29,924 nt of DNA from AC-32 sp038236705 (GTDB lineage Bacteria > Actinomycetota > Thermoleophilia > Gaiellales > Gaiellaceae): NCBI GenBank assembly GCA_038236705.1, contig JBBRZN010000022.1:1-29924 (forward strand). The letters are read 5' to 3'. Positions 20,194 through 27,862 of this stretch are shown piece after piece; the stretch's first letter is position 1; every line of letters begins with the position of its first letter. Below the pieces are notes generated by a model that was not told where the DNA came from, did no database searches, and saw only the letters and a list, made by a program, of their open reading frames with translations. A program made the position numbers and the translations under genes.

Positions 20194-21093
20194 ATGCGTC
20201 GCCCGGAGCTTGCCGACCTGATGCTCGTGGCGACGGTCACCCTCTGGGCCCTCAACTTCACGGTGACCAAGTACGTGATCTCGCATGGCTTCCAGCCGAT
20301 TGCCTACAGCTGCCTGCGCTTCGGCGGCGCGGGGCTCGTCTTCCTGGGGATCACATTCTTCCGCGAGCGCTCGTTCGCGATCGGGCGGCGCGACCTCATG
20401 TTCCTCGCGATCGCGGCGCTGATCGGGATCTTCCTGAACCAGCTCGCCTTCTCCTACGCGATCAAGCTGACGACGGCGACGACGGTCGCGCTGCTCTTCG
20501 GGACGCTGCCCGCTCTGACCGGGATCTTCGCGTTCGCGCTCGGGATCGAGCGCTTCGGCTCGCGCTTCTGGCTCGCGGCCGTGCTGGCGTTTGTAGGGGC
20601 GGCGCTCGTCGCGATCGGTTCGGGCGGGGGCCTGTCGGGCCAGCTCTGGGGCGACGTGCTCGGCTTCCTGGCCTCGGTCACCTGGGCGTGGTACTCGGTC
20701 GCCGTTTCTCCGCTCCTGAAGCGGTACTCGACAATGCGGATCAGTTCGCTCGCGTTCGTGATCGGCACGGTGCCGCTGCTCATCGTGGGCTCCCAGCAGC
20801 TCGTCACGCAGGACTACGGCTTCGGCGCCCTGATCTGGCTCTCGCTCGCCTTCGCCGTGCTGGGCCCGCTGGTCGCCGCGAACCTGCTTTGGTTCGGTGC
20901 GATCAGCCGGGTGGGGCCTTCGCGCGCCTCGGTCTTCGCCAACCTGCAGCCCTTCCTCGCGGCCTTCTTCTCGCTCCTGATTCTCTCGGAATCGATGACC
21001 CGGCTCCAGGTCGCGGGCGGAATCACGATCGCCGCCGGGATCCTGCTCTCGCGCAGTACCAGCCGGTCGACCGCCGACCCGGTGGCCGCGTGA
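20194..21093 (+). CDS. EamA/DMT-family transporter
   Basis: A 299-residue membrane protein with ten hydrophobic segments arranged as two EamA halves. LWALNFTVTKYVISHGFQPI and AYSCLRFGGAGLVFLGITFF open the first half, and LLFGTLPALTGIFAFALGIE ends it; VTWAWYSVAVSPLLKRYS opens the second, with PLVAANLLWFGAISRVGPSR then ASVFANLQPFLAAFFSLLIL near the end. DMT transporters export amino acids, metabolites or drugs; the substrate is not evident. ATG 20194 is chosen over ATG 20161 because a TAGTGT box lies 7 bases before it and the earlier start would overlap the divergent gene's start. The stop overlaps the MFS gene (GTGA). Confidence 0.85.
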   Translation: MRRPELADLMLVATVTLWALNFTVTKYVISHGFQPIAYSCLRFGGAGLVFLGITFFRERSFAIGRRDLMFLAIAALIGIFLNQLAFSYAIKLTTATTVALLFGTLPALTGIFAFALGIERFGSRFWLAAVLAFVGAALVAIGSGGGLSGQLWGDVLGFLASVTWAWYSVAVSPLLKRYSTMRISSLAFVIGTVPLLIVGSQQLVTQDYGFGALIWLSLAFAVLGPLVAANLLWFGAISRVGPSRASVFANLQPFLAAFFSLLILSESMTRLQVAGGITIAAGILLSRSTSRSTADPVAA

Positions 21094-22649
21094 CGCCGAT
21101 TGGCGAACGCCTGGCCCGGACCCCGCCGGGCTACCGCTACTCGATTGGGCGCATCCTTGCGATCTACTCCGGCCTGATGGTCGCGCTGCTGCTCGCGGCG
21201 CTCGACCAGACGATCGTCGCGACCGCCTTGCCAAGGGTCGTCTCCGAGCTCGGCGGGATCACGCAGTACGCGTGGGTCTTCACGGCCTACATGCTCGGCT
21301 CGACCGTCACGGTGCCGCTGTACGGCAGGCTCGGCGACGTCTACGGGCGCAAGCCGCTCTTCATCGTCGCGATCTCGATCTTCATCGCCGGCTCCGCGCT
21401 CTGCGGGGCGGCGCAGAACATGGTTCAGCTCGTCGTGTTCCGGGCGATCCAGGGCGTCGGCGCCGGCGGGATCTTCCCCCTGACGCTGGCGATGGTCGGG
21501 ATGATCGTGCCGCCACGCGACCGCGGCCGCTACCAGGGGCTGATCGGTTCCGTCTTCGCGGCTGCGTCGATCATCGGGCCACTGATCGGAGGCTTCATCG
21601 TCGACAACGCGAGCTGGCGCTGGATCTTCTACGTGAACCTGCCCGTCGGAGGCGTCGCGCTGGCCGTGATCCTGATCACGATGCCGAAGCGGCGCACCAA
21701 GCAGGAGCACTACATCGACTGGCTCGGCGCGGGGATCCTTGCGCTGGGTACGAGCTCGCTCCTGCTCGGGCTCGTCTGGGGCGGACGCGACTACCCATGG
21801 TCCTCCCCCCACGTGCTCGGGGCGCTCGCCGCGTCGGTGCTGCTGCTCACGCTCTTTGGGCTCTGGGAGAGGCGCGTGCCCGAGCCGATCATCCCCTTCC
21901 ACCTGATGCGCAACCAGACCGTCGCGGCCAGCGTCGCCTGCATGGCGTTCGTCGGCATGGCCATGTTCGGGACGATCAGCTACGTGCCGCTCTTCGTGCA
22001 GGGTGTGATCGGCACCTCGGCGACCTCATCCGGTGTGGTGCTCACACCGTTGTTGCTGGGCGCGGTGATCACGAGCTTCATCTCCGGTCAGATCGTCTCC
22101 CGGACCGGCCGCTACCGGCCGAACACGCTGCTGGGGCCGCTCATCCTCGGAGCGGGAGAGCTCCTGCTGTGGCGGCTGAGCGTGAACGCCACGAACGCGC
22201 AGGCGGCGAGGGACATGGTGATCGCCGGGATCGGGCTCGGGCTGATGATGCAGATCTTCGTCCTCTCGGTTCAGAACTCGGTTTCGCGCGCGGAGATGGG
22301 GACCGCAACCGCGCTGACCCAGTTCTCGCGCTCGATCGGCGCGACCCTTGGCGTGACCCTGATGGGCGTGATCGTGAACCAGGGCCTGCCTCCGAGCGTG
22401 CGTGAGCACGGCACCGTGATCCATCGGCTCCCGCCCGCCGGGCGCGAGGCGCTCGCGAACGCGCTGCACCCGGCCTTCCTGCTCGCTGCGGGGGTCTGCG
22501 GCCTTGTGTTCGTGATCTCGGTGCTCTGGGTGCGCGAGGTGCCGCTGCGGCACGGCTTCGAGGATGTGGCCGTGGGCGACGAGGCCTCCCCGCAACAAGC
22601 CGCACCAAGGCGCTCGCTTGCGACGCCGCCCTCAGGGGACGCGGGCTGA
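21090..22649 (+). CDS. MFS exporter, DHA2 (EmrB/QacA) family
   Basis: A 519-residue protein with 14 predicted membrane segments. LLAALDQTIVATALPRVVSE is the DHA2 motif D1 (LDxTIVNVALP), GRLGDVYGRKPLFIV is the MFS loop 2-3 motif A (GxLaDrxGrkxxl), and GVGAGGIFPLTLAMVGMIVP and GPLIGGFIVDNASWRWIFYV then NLPVG (motif C region) complete the family signature. Members export drugs, dyes or metabolites by proton antiport. It overlaps the EamA transporter gene by four bases, so the two exporters are co-expressed. The last 30 residues are a polar tail. The coding frame ends inside the hairpin at 22635-22661. Confidence 0.9.
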   Translation: MTPIGERLARTPPGYRYSIGRILAIYSGLMVALLLAALDQTIVATALPRVVSELGGITQYAWVFTAYMLGSTVTVPLYGRLGDVYGRKPLFIVAISIFIAGSALCGAAQNMVQLVVFRAIQGVGAGGIFPLTLAMVGMIVPPRDRGRYQGLIGSVFAAASIIGPLIGGFIVDNASWRWIFYVNLPVGGVALAVILITMPKRRTKQEHYIDWLGAGILALGTSSLLLGLVWGGRDYPWSSPHVLGALAASVLLLTLFGLWERRVPEPIIPFHLMRNQTVAASVACMAFVGMAMFGTISYVPLFVQGVIGTSATSSGVVLTPLLLGAVITSFISGQIVSRTGRYRPNTLLGPLILGAGELLLWRLSVNATNAQAARDMVIAGIGLGLMMQIFVLSVQNSVSRAEMGTATALTQFSRSIGATLGVTLMGVIVNQGLPPSVREHGTVIHRLPPAGREALANALHPAFLLAAGVCGLVFVISVLWVREVPLRHGFEDVAVGDEASPQQAAPRRSLATPPSGDAG

Positions 22650-22661
22650 GCCCGTGTCCCC
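22635..22661 (+). terminator. Terminator-like hairpin spanning the MFS stop codon
   Basis: GGGGACGCGGGCT - G - AGCCCGTGTCCCC pairs 12 of 13 positions (one wobble or mismatch), with the TGA stop at 22647-22649 in its centre. No U-run follows. Its GGGGAC/GTCCCC ends resemble the palindrome of repeat copy E. Confidence 0.55.
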
Positions 22662-22705
22662 GCCTGCGCCGCTGACCCGGGCGGCCCGCTTGTCCGCAAA
22701 CGCTC

Positions 22706-22711
22706 TAAGAT
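22706..22711 (+). promoter_or_regulatory. -10 box (TAAGAT), leaderless promoter of hppD
   Basis: TAAGAT lies 6 bases before GTG 22718. TTGTCC at 22690 is too close to be its -35. Confidence 0.45.
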
Positions 22712-22717
22712 CCGGTC

Positions 22718-23818
22718 GTGAGCTCAAATGACTTCATGCCGCTCGACGGCTGGGATCACGTCGAGTTCTGGGTCGGCAACGCCAAGCAGGCGGCGTACTA
22801 CTACGAGCACGCGTTCGGCTTCACGCCCACCGCCTACGCCGGCCCCGAGACGGGCGTCCGCGATCGCGCCTCCTACGTGCTCGAGCAGGGCGAGATCCGC
22901 TTCGTGGTGACGAGCGCGTTCCGGCCCGACAGCGAGATCGCGCAGTTCGCCTGTCGCCACGGCGACGGCGCCAAGGACGTCGCGCTCCAGGTGCCGAGCG
23001 CGGGCGAGGCGTTCAGCCAGGCGGTTCAGCGCGGCGCGCGCGGGATCCTGGAGCCGCACTGGATCGAGGACGACTTCGGCCGCGTCGAGCTCGCCTCGAT
23101 CGCGACCTACGGCGACAACGTGCACACGTTCGTGAACCGGCGCGAGTACGCGGGGCCGTACCTGCCGGGCTACCGCTCGACGACCGAGAACGGACACGCG
23201 GGCACCGGCGTCGGCCTCAAGCTGCTCGACCACGTCGTCGGCAACGTCGAGCTCGGCCGCATGAACGAGTGGGTCGAGTTCTACGAGCGGGTCTTCGGGA
23301 TGACCAACATCGTCCACTTCGGCGACGACCAGATCCAGACCGAGTACTCGGCGCTGATGTCGAAGGTGATGGCGGACGGCAGCGGCAAGATCAAGTTCCC
23401 GATCAACGAGCCGGCCGAGGGCAAGCGCAAGAGCCAGATCGACGAGTACCTCGAGTTCAACGGCAGCGCGGGCGTGCAGCACATCGCTCTGCAGAGCGAC
23501 GACATCGTCGGCACGGTCACGGCGATGAAGGAGCGCGGCGTCCCGTTCCTCGACACCCCGGATGCCTACTACGAGGACGTGCAGGGCCGGGTTGGCGAGA
23601 TCGCCGAGGACTACCGCGACCTGCAGCGGCTGAAGATCCTGGCCGACCGGGACGAGGACGGCTACCTGCTGCAGATCTTCACGAAGACCGCGCAGGATCG
23701 GCCGACGGTCTTCTTCGAGGTGATCGAGCGCCACGGCGCGACGACCTTCGGCGAGGGCAACTTCAAGGCCCTCTTCGAGTCGATCGAGCGCGAGCAGGCG
23801 CTCCGCGGGAACCTCTAG
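22718..23818 (+). CDS. hppD: 4-hydroxyphenylpyruvate dioxygenase
   Basis: A 366-residue non-haem iron enzyme converting 4-hydroxyphenylpyruvate to homogentisate in tyrosine catabolism. It has two vicinal-oxygen-chelate halves: N-terminal GWDHVEFWVGNAKQAAYYYE and C-terminal LDHVVGNVELGRMNEWVEFY. The iron ligands are His in KLLDHVVGN, His in GVQHIALQSDDI and Glu in FFEVIERHG. ALQSDDIVGTVTAMKERGVP, EDGYLLQIFTK and GNFKALFESIEREQ are family hallmarks. The length is normal. It shares the pathway with the FAH-family gene at 27031 and hmgA at 29005, but the three are separated by unrelated genes and each of hppD and hmgA has its own promoter box. Confidence 0.96.
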   Translation: MSSNDFMPLDGWDHVEFWVGNAKQAAYYYEHAFGFTPTAYAGPETGVRDRASYVLEQGEIRFVVTSAFRPDSEIAQFACRHGDGAKDVALQVPSAGEAFSQAVQRGARGILEPHWIEDDFGRVELASIATYGDNVHTFVNRREYAGPYLPGYRSTTENGHAGTGVGLKLLDHVVGNVELGRMNEWVEFYERVFGMTNIVHFGDDQIQTEYSALMSKVMADGSGKIKFPINEPAEGKRKSQIDEYLEFNGSAGVQHIALQSDDIVGTVTAMKERGVPFLDTPDAYYEDVQGRVGEIAEDYRDLQRLKILADRDEDGYLLQIFTKTAQDRPTVFFEVIERHGATTFGEGNFKALFESIEREQALRGNL

Positions 23819-24304
23819 CTAGTCGTCCGGGATCTCCCAGCGGCGCAGGCCGCGGCTCGGGTCCCAGGCGAGGCCGTAGCGGTCGGTCCCGAAGATCACG
23901 AACCCGGCCGAGCCGACGTCGAGCGCGAACAGGTGAAAGGCCGGCTCCTCGGGCTCCCAGTCGATGCGCGCCTTGATCGTCTCGCGGTAGCGCTGCCGGG
24001 CCGCCGGCTCCTGAACCTCGCGGGCCTGCGCGTAGAGCTTGAAGTCGCCCTCGGTGCCCTCGCGGTCGGAGACGACGCTGTGCACGACGCAGCGCGGGTC
24101 GCGCAGGAGGTCGCGTGCCTTCGGCGACTGCCACATCATCCCGAGCATCAGCTCCCCGTCCACGAATTCCGGCTCGACCGGACTGATCCGTGGGTAGCCG
24201 TTCTTGCGCAGGGTGCCGAGCAGGCACAGTTCGCGGGCGCGGAGGCGTTCTTCCCCGAGCGAGGCGAGCTCTGGACACGCGGCCGCGAACTCCTTCCAGC
24301 GCAT
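23819..24304 (-). CDS. Pyridoxamine 5'-phosphate oxidase-like flavin/F420-binding protein
   Basis: A 161-residue split-barrel protein. CLLGTLRKNGYPRISPVEPE is the typical first strand pair of the PNPOx-like family, followed by GELMLGMMWQSPKARDLLRD and PRCVVHSVVSD, and a variable second half (DFKLYAQAREVQEP; FHLFALDVGSAGFVIFGTDR). Such proteins bind FMN, F420 or haem; key residues for PLP synthesis are not evident, so it is not a proven PdxH. The stop abuts the hppD stop (convergent, no gap). ATG 24304 has TAGCCT 8 bases upstream. Function is unknown beyond the fold. Confidence 0.75.
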   Translation of the reverse strand: MRWKEFAAACPELASLGEERLRARELCLLGTLRKNGYPRISPVEPEFVDGELMLGMMWQSPKARDLLRDPRCVVHSVVSDREGTEGDFKLYAQAREVQEPAARQRYRETIKARIDWEPEEPAFHLFALDVGSAGFVIFGTDRYGLAWDPSRGLRRWEIPDD

Positions 24305-24312
24305 CGCCGCAC

Positions 24313-24318
24313 AGGCTA
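24313..24318 (-). promoter_or_regulatory. -10 box (TAGCCT) of the PNPOx-like gene
   Basis: TAGCCT on the minus strand, 8 bases before ATG 24304. Confidence 0.4.
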
Positions 24319-24383
24319 ACGGCGGGTCGCAAGTCCCGGATGCGCTCGGGATCCTCTTACTGAAACCAAAACAGGAGGCTCAA

Positions 24384-24989
24384 CTGACAAGGAAGCGCTG
24401 GATTCGCTCAGGGTTGCTAGCAGGTGCATTTGCTCTCGCGCTGGCCGCGAACGGTTTGGCCCGCCCGTTTCAGGGGTCCCCGCCCAAGACGACGCTCGGG
24501 CCATACAACGTCGTCACCGACGACCACGGCACCTGCACGAATGTGTGGGCCACCGACACCGTCAAGCGGACGTTCACCGTCAAGCAGAACCCGAATGGGA
24601 GCTACCGGCTCATGCGGCGCGATCGGGGCAGGTTCCTCACGAATCGCGGACGGAGTCCGGGCAGGTGCGAGAAGAGCAGCGGGCATGGCCACACTGTCCT
24701 CGCGAACAGGACCGGCACGATGCAGGGCTTCCTCGCGGGGACGATCACGGGCGGGACGTTCCGCCCGAACGCGAGTTGCCCGGCCAACTGTGGGTTCACC
24801 GACGTCTGGATTGCGACGTTCTTCGGCCCCGGTGCTCGGTTCTCGTGCGAGCTCAACTCGCGCGATTGCCGCTTCGACTTCCAGTACGACGCTTCCAGGC
24901 GCTTCCGCTGGCGGCACTGGTCCGACAAGGGGACCGGCGCAGGCCGCTTCCTGAAGGAGCGCTTCTACGGAGACATCGCTAACGCATAA
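24384..24989 (+). CDS. Secreted six-cysteine protein of unknown function, paralog 1
   Basis: A protein of about 201 residues with a Sec-type signal (TRKRWIRSGLLAGAFALALA, then ANGLA). Mature features: GTCTNVWATDTVKRTFTVKQ, NGSYRLMRRDRGRFLTNRG, HGHTVLANRTGTMQGFLAGT, ITGGTFRPNASCPANCGF, ATFFGPGARFSCELNSRDC, and the end ERFYGDIANA. Six Cys match those of the next gene and likely form three disulfides. The start is unusual: AGGAGG (24373-24378) is followed after 5 bases by CTG 24384, which gives exactly the charged N-terminus a signal peptide needs. No ATG, GTG or TTG is as well placed; TTG 24411 would remove the charged end. The upstream frame is not protein-like. Family unknown; it is followed after 11 bases by its paralog. 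Confidence 0.65.
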   Translation: MTRKRWIRSGLLAGAFALALAANGLARPFQGSPPKTTLGPYNVVTDDHGTCTNVWATDTVKRTFTVKQNPNGSYRLMRRDRGRFLTNRGRSPGRCEKSSGHGHTVLANRTGTMQGFLAGTITGGTFRPNASCPANCGFTDVWIATFFGPGARFSCELNSRDCRFDFQYDASRRFRWRHWSDKGTGAGRFLKERFYGDIANA

Positions 24990-25000
24990 GGAGACAGGAG

Positions 25001-25609
25001 ATGAAACGACTGCTCGTGCTACCCGTGCTGCTCGTCGCGGTCCTGGCCCTCGTGGCAGTGGCCGGCGCCGTCTCGGCGAAACAGCCGCACCCGAGCAAGG
25101 TGAAGACCGTGATCCACACGACCGACGGCGGCTGCGCCGGGAACACCTGGGCCGACGACACGATCACGCGCACGCTCAAGGTGCACCTCAACAAGAACGG
25201 CTCGTACCGGATCAGGGAGCAGGACAAGGCGACGTTCGTGACCAACGCCGGGGGCGCCACGGCGAGCCCTGGCAACTGTCCTGAGAACACAAGCCGGCAC
25301 GGCCACACCGTCCTGCCGGGGAAGACCGGCACGATGAAGGGCTACCTCACAGGCACCGTCACGGGCGGCACGTTCAACCCGAACGGCACCTGCGCAGCGA
25401 ACCCGTGCACGCAGGCGCTCTTCATCGCGGCCTTCTTCGGTCCGACGGCGACGTTCTCGTGCCGAGCCGACAGCGCCGACTGCAAGTTCAAGTACGACTA
25501 CCACGCCAAGAAGAACCAGGGGCTGCTCTTCCGCCACTGGCAGGATCGCGGCCACGGCGCCGGAACGCTCCTGCACGAGAAGTTCAAGGGCGATATCGCC
25601 AGCGCCTAG
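25001..25609 (+). CDS. Secreted six-cysteine protein of unknown function, paralog 2
   Basis: A 202-residue protein with a clear signal peptide (MKRLLVLPVLLVAVLALVAV, then AGAVSA, cleavage expected after Ala26). It aligns along its length with the preceding gene: GGCAGNTWADDTITRTLKVH, LNKNGSYRIREQDKATFVTN, RHGHTVLPGKTGTMKGYLTG, TVTGGTFNPNGTCAANPC, IAAFFGPTATFSCRADSADC, and the end HEKFKGDIASA. The six Cys positions are kept. No anchor or LPxTG motif is seen, so it is probably released. GGAGACAGGAG precedes ATG 25001. The GTMxGxLxGTxTGGTF and FFGPxAxFSC blocks suggest a beta-rich fold. A hairpin terminator follows. I know no function for this family. Confidence 0.75.
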   Translation: MKRLLVLPVLLVAVLALVAVAGAVSAKQPHPSKVKTVIHTTDGGCAGNTWADDTITRTLKVHLNKNGSYRIREQDKATFVTNAGGATASPGNCPENTSRHGHTVLPGKTGTMKGYLTGTVTGGTFNPNGTCAANPCTQALFIAAFFGPTATFSCRADSADCKFKYDYHAKKNQGLLFRHWQDRGHGAGTLLHEKFKGDIASA

Positions 25610-25631
25610 CTCCTAGCTCGCAACGTCCAGC

Positions 25632-25661
25632 AGAAGGGCTCGCCGAAAGGCGGGCCCTTCT
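25632..25661 (+). terminator. Terminator hairpin with GAAA tetraloop
   Basis: AGAAGGGCTCGCC - GAAA - GGCGGGCCCTTCT is a 13-bp stem with one T-G wobble, 22 bases after the second secreted-protein gene. It is followed by CGTTGCG with no U-run. Confidence 0.75.
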
Positions 25662-25684
25662 CGTTGCGTGCGATCCTTCGCGCC

Positions 25685-27034
25685 GTGAGCCCGCAGCGCC
25701 GCACCGCCCTCGTTTCGATCGTCGCCGCGTGCGTGCTGATCGCGGTGAAGCTCGTGGCCGGAATCGCGACCGGCAGCCTCGGCCTGCTCTCCGAGGCGGC
25801 TCACTCCGGCACCGACCTGATCGCCGCGCTGCTGACCTTCGTGGCGGTCGGCGTCTCGGGGCGCCCGGCCGACCTGGGTCACGCCTACGGCCACGGCAAG
25901 GCCGAGCACCTCGCCGCCCTGGCGGAGGCGGCGATCCTCGTGATCGCGAGCCTCGTGATCGCCTGGCGTGCGCTCTGGCGACTCTTCGGGCTGGCGCACG
26001 GGAACGTCGACCCGCGCTGGTACGCGCTCGTCGTCCTCGGCATCGTGATGATCGTGGACGCGACGCGCGCCAGCGTCTCCTACCGCACCGGCAAGCGGTA
26101 CGGCAGTGCGGCTCTCCAGGCGAACGCTCTCCACTTCGCAAGTGACCTCGCCGGTTCCGCCGCAGTGCTCCTCGGCCTCGTCGCCGCGCGTGCCGGCTAT
26201 CAATGGGCCGACTCGGCGGCCGCGCTCTTCGTCGCGTTCCTTGTCCTCGTCGCCGCCGGGCGGCTGATGCGCGTGAATGTGGACGTCCTGATGGACCGCG
26301 TGCCGCCCGAGGCCGAGAAGGCCGCGCTGGCCGCGATCGCCTCGCTCGAGCCGCGGGTCGAGCTGCGCCGGCTCCGCATGCGCCAGGCGGGCGGCCGGCA
26401 GTTCGCCGACGTGGTCATCGGCGTGCCCCCCGGCGCGGCGGTGGGCCAGGGGCATGCGGCCGCCGACGCCCTCGAGGAAGCAGTCCACCGCGCGTTGCCG
26501 GAGAGCGACGTGGTCGTCCATGTCGAGCCGCAGCAGGACGAAGCGCTACGCGAGCGGGTGCTCGCGGCCGCCCAGCGTGTCCCGCGCGTGCGCGAGATCC
26601 ACAACCTGACCGTCCTGCGCGTCGGGCCGGTGACCGAGGTCTCCCTCCACCTCAAGCTCCCGGGCGAGCTGCCGCTCGAGGAAGCTCACGCCGTGGCGAC
26701 CGAGGTCGAGCGCGAGATCATCGAGTCGGTGCCGGAGGTGGACGAGGTGCAGTCACACCTCGAGCCGCTGGCCGAGGCGGGAGAGGGCCGCAGCGTGCAC
26801 GAGGCGGCCGCCGACCGCGAGCTCGTCGAGCGAATCGTGCGCGAGACGACCGGCTCGCCCCCGCGCGAGCTCCGGTTCCTGCAGACCGATCGCGGGCTGC
26901 TCGCCTACCTGACCCTGGGGCTCGACGCCTCCACCTCGCTCACCGAGGCGCACACCCGCGCCAGCGAGATCGAGGAGCGGATCCGCCGCGAGCGGCCCGA
27001 CATCGCCGACGTCATCGTGCACACAGAACCATGA
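25685..27034 (+). CDS. CDF-family metal (zinc/cadmium-type) exporter with three tandem C-terminal domains
   Basis: A 449-residue cation diffusion facilitator. Residues 1-205 hold six membrane segments with the metal site His40-x3-Asp44 (AAHSGTDLIA) in segment 2 and His150-x3-Asp154 (ALHFASDLAG) in segment 5, the HD-HD set usual in zinc/cadmium transporters. YGHGKAEHLAALAEA is the conserved loop. The family normally has one cytoplasmic dimerisation domain of about 75 residues; here three similar ones follow (about 208-283, 287-362, 377-449), each ending in VHVEPQ, VQSHLEPL or VIVHTEP. GTG 25685 has GATCCT 7 bases upstream; GTG 25664 is an alternative adding seven residues. The FAH-family gene overlaps its stop (ATGA). 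Confidence 0.85.
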   Translation: MSPQRRTALVSIVAACVLIAVKLVAGIATGSLGLLSEAAHSGTDLIAALLTFVAVGVSGRPADLGHAYGHGKAEHLAALAEAAILVIASLVIAWRALWRLFGLAHGNVDPRWYALVVLGIVMIVDATRASVSYRTGKRYGSAALQANALHFASDLAGSAAVLLGLVAARAGYQWADSAAALFVAFLVLVAAGRLMRVNVDVLMDRVPPEAEKAALAAIASLEPRVELRRLRMRQAGGRQFADVVIGVPPGAAVGQGHAAADALEEAVHRALPESDVVVHVEPQQDEALRERVLAAAQRVPRVREIHNLTVLRVGPVTEVSLHLKLPGELPLEEAHAVATEVEREIIESVPEVDEVQSHLEPLAEAGEGRSVHEAAADRELVERIVRETTGSPPRELRFLQTDRGLLAYLTLGLDASTSLTEAHTRASEIEERIRRERPDIADVIVHTEP

Positions 27035-27846
27035 GGCTCTGCATGTTCACCCCGCTCGAGAGCGAGGTCCGAGGCTGGCCCGGGGTGATCGAGGGCGGGC
27101 GCGTGATCCAGCTCGCGGCGCAAACGCTGGAGGCGTTCTTCACCGGTGGCGGCCAGGCCCGCGAGCACGCCGAGTACCCGCTCGACGAGGTGCGGCTGCT
27201 GGCGCCGGTACGCCGCCCGCCCTCGGTACGCGACTTCTACGCCTTCGAGGAGCACGTGAAGAACGCGGCTCGCGTCACCGGCCGGCCCGGCGTGCCCGAC
27301 GAGTGGTACGAGATCCCGGCCTTCTACTTCTCGAACCCGGCCGCGATCTACGGGCCCGGCGACGAGATCCCGTACCCTGAGGGCTCCGAGGCGCTCGACT
27401 ACGAGCTGGAGGTTGCGGCGGTGATCGGCGCCGGAGGACAGATCGGCGGCTTCACGATCATGAACGACTGGTCAGCGCGCGACCTCCAGCGGCGCGAGAT
27501 GAAGATCGGGCTCGGGCCGGCGAAGGGGAAGGACTTCGCGACGTCGCTGGGACCGATCGTCGTCACGCCGGACGAGCTCGGCGACCTGCGCCTGGAGATG
27601 GTCGCCCACGTGAACGGCGAGGAGCGCTCACGAGGCAACCTCGGCCACATGTACCACTCGTGGGAGGCGATCGTCGCGCACGCCGGGCGCGACACCGAGC
27701 TCCGGCCGGGAGACATCCTCGGCTCGGGAACCGTCGGCACCGGATGCATCCTCGAGCACGGCGACGAGCGCTGGCTCCGGCCCGGCGACGAGGTCGAGCT
27801 CGAAGTCGAGGGGATCGGCGTCCTGCGGAACCGCGTCCGCGCTTAA
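27031..27846 (+). CDS. Fumarylacetoacetate hydrolase (FAH)-family protein
   Basis: A 271-residue FAH-fold enzyme. PPSVRDFYAFEEHVKNAARV and PAFYFSNPAAIYGPGDEIPY are family strands. The metal-binding residues are in DYELEVAAVIG (Glu pair) and FTIMNDWSARDLQRREM (Asp), followed by GLGPAKGKDFATSLGPIVVT and ILGSGTVGTGCILEHG. The size is that of bacterial FAH/FAHD proteins, which hydrolyse fumarylacetoacetate or acylpyruvates, or act as decarboxylases. Placement between hppD and hmgA supports fumarylacetoacetate hydrolysis, the last step of tyrosine breakdown, but the family has several activities. ATG 27031 overlaps the stop of the metal exporter gene (ATGA), so it is co-translated with an unrelated gene. 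Confidence 0.82.
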   Translation: MRLCMFTPLESEVRGWPGVIEGGRVIQLAAQTLEAFFTGGGQAREHAEYPLDEVRLLAPVRRPPSVRDFYAFEEHVKNAARVTGRPGVPDEWYEIPAFYFSNPAAIYGPGDEIPYPEGSEALDYELEVAAVIGAGGQIGGFTIMNDWSARDLQRREMKIGLGPAKGKDFATSLGPIVVTPDELGDLRLEMVAHVNGEERSRGNLGHMYHSWEAIVAHAGRDTELRPGDILGSGTVGTGCILEHGDERWLRPGDEVELEVEGIGVLRNRVRA

Positions 27847-27862
27847 CCGGCACGATAGGGCC

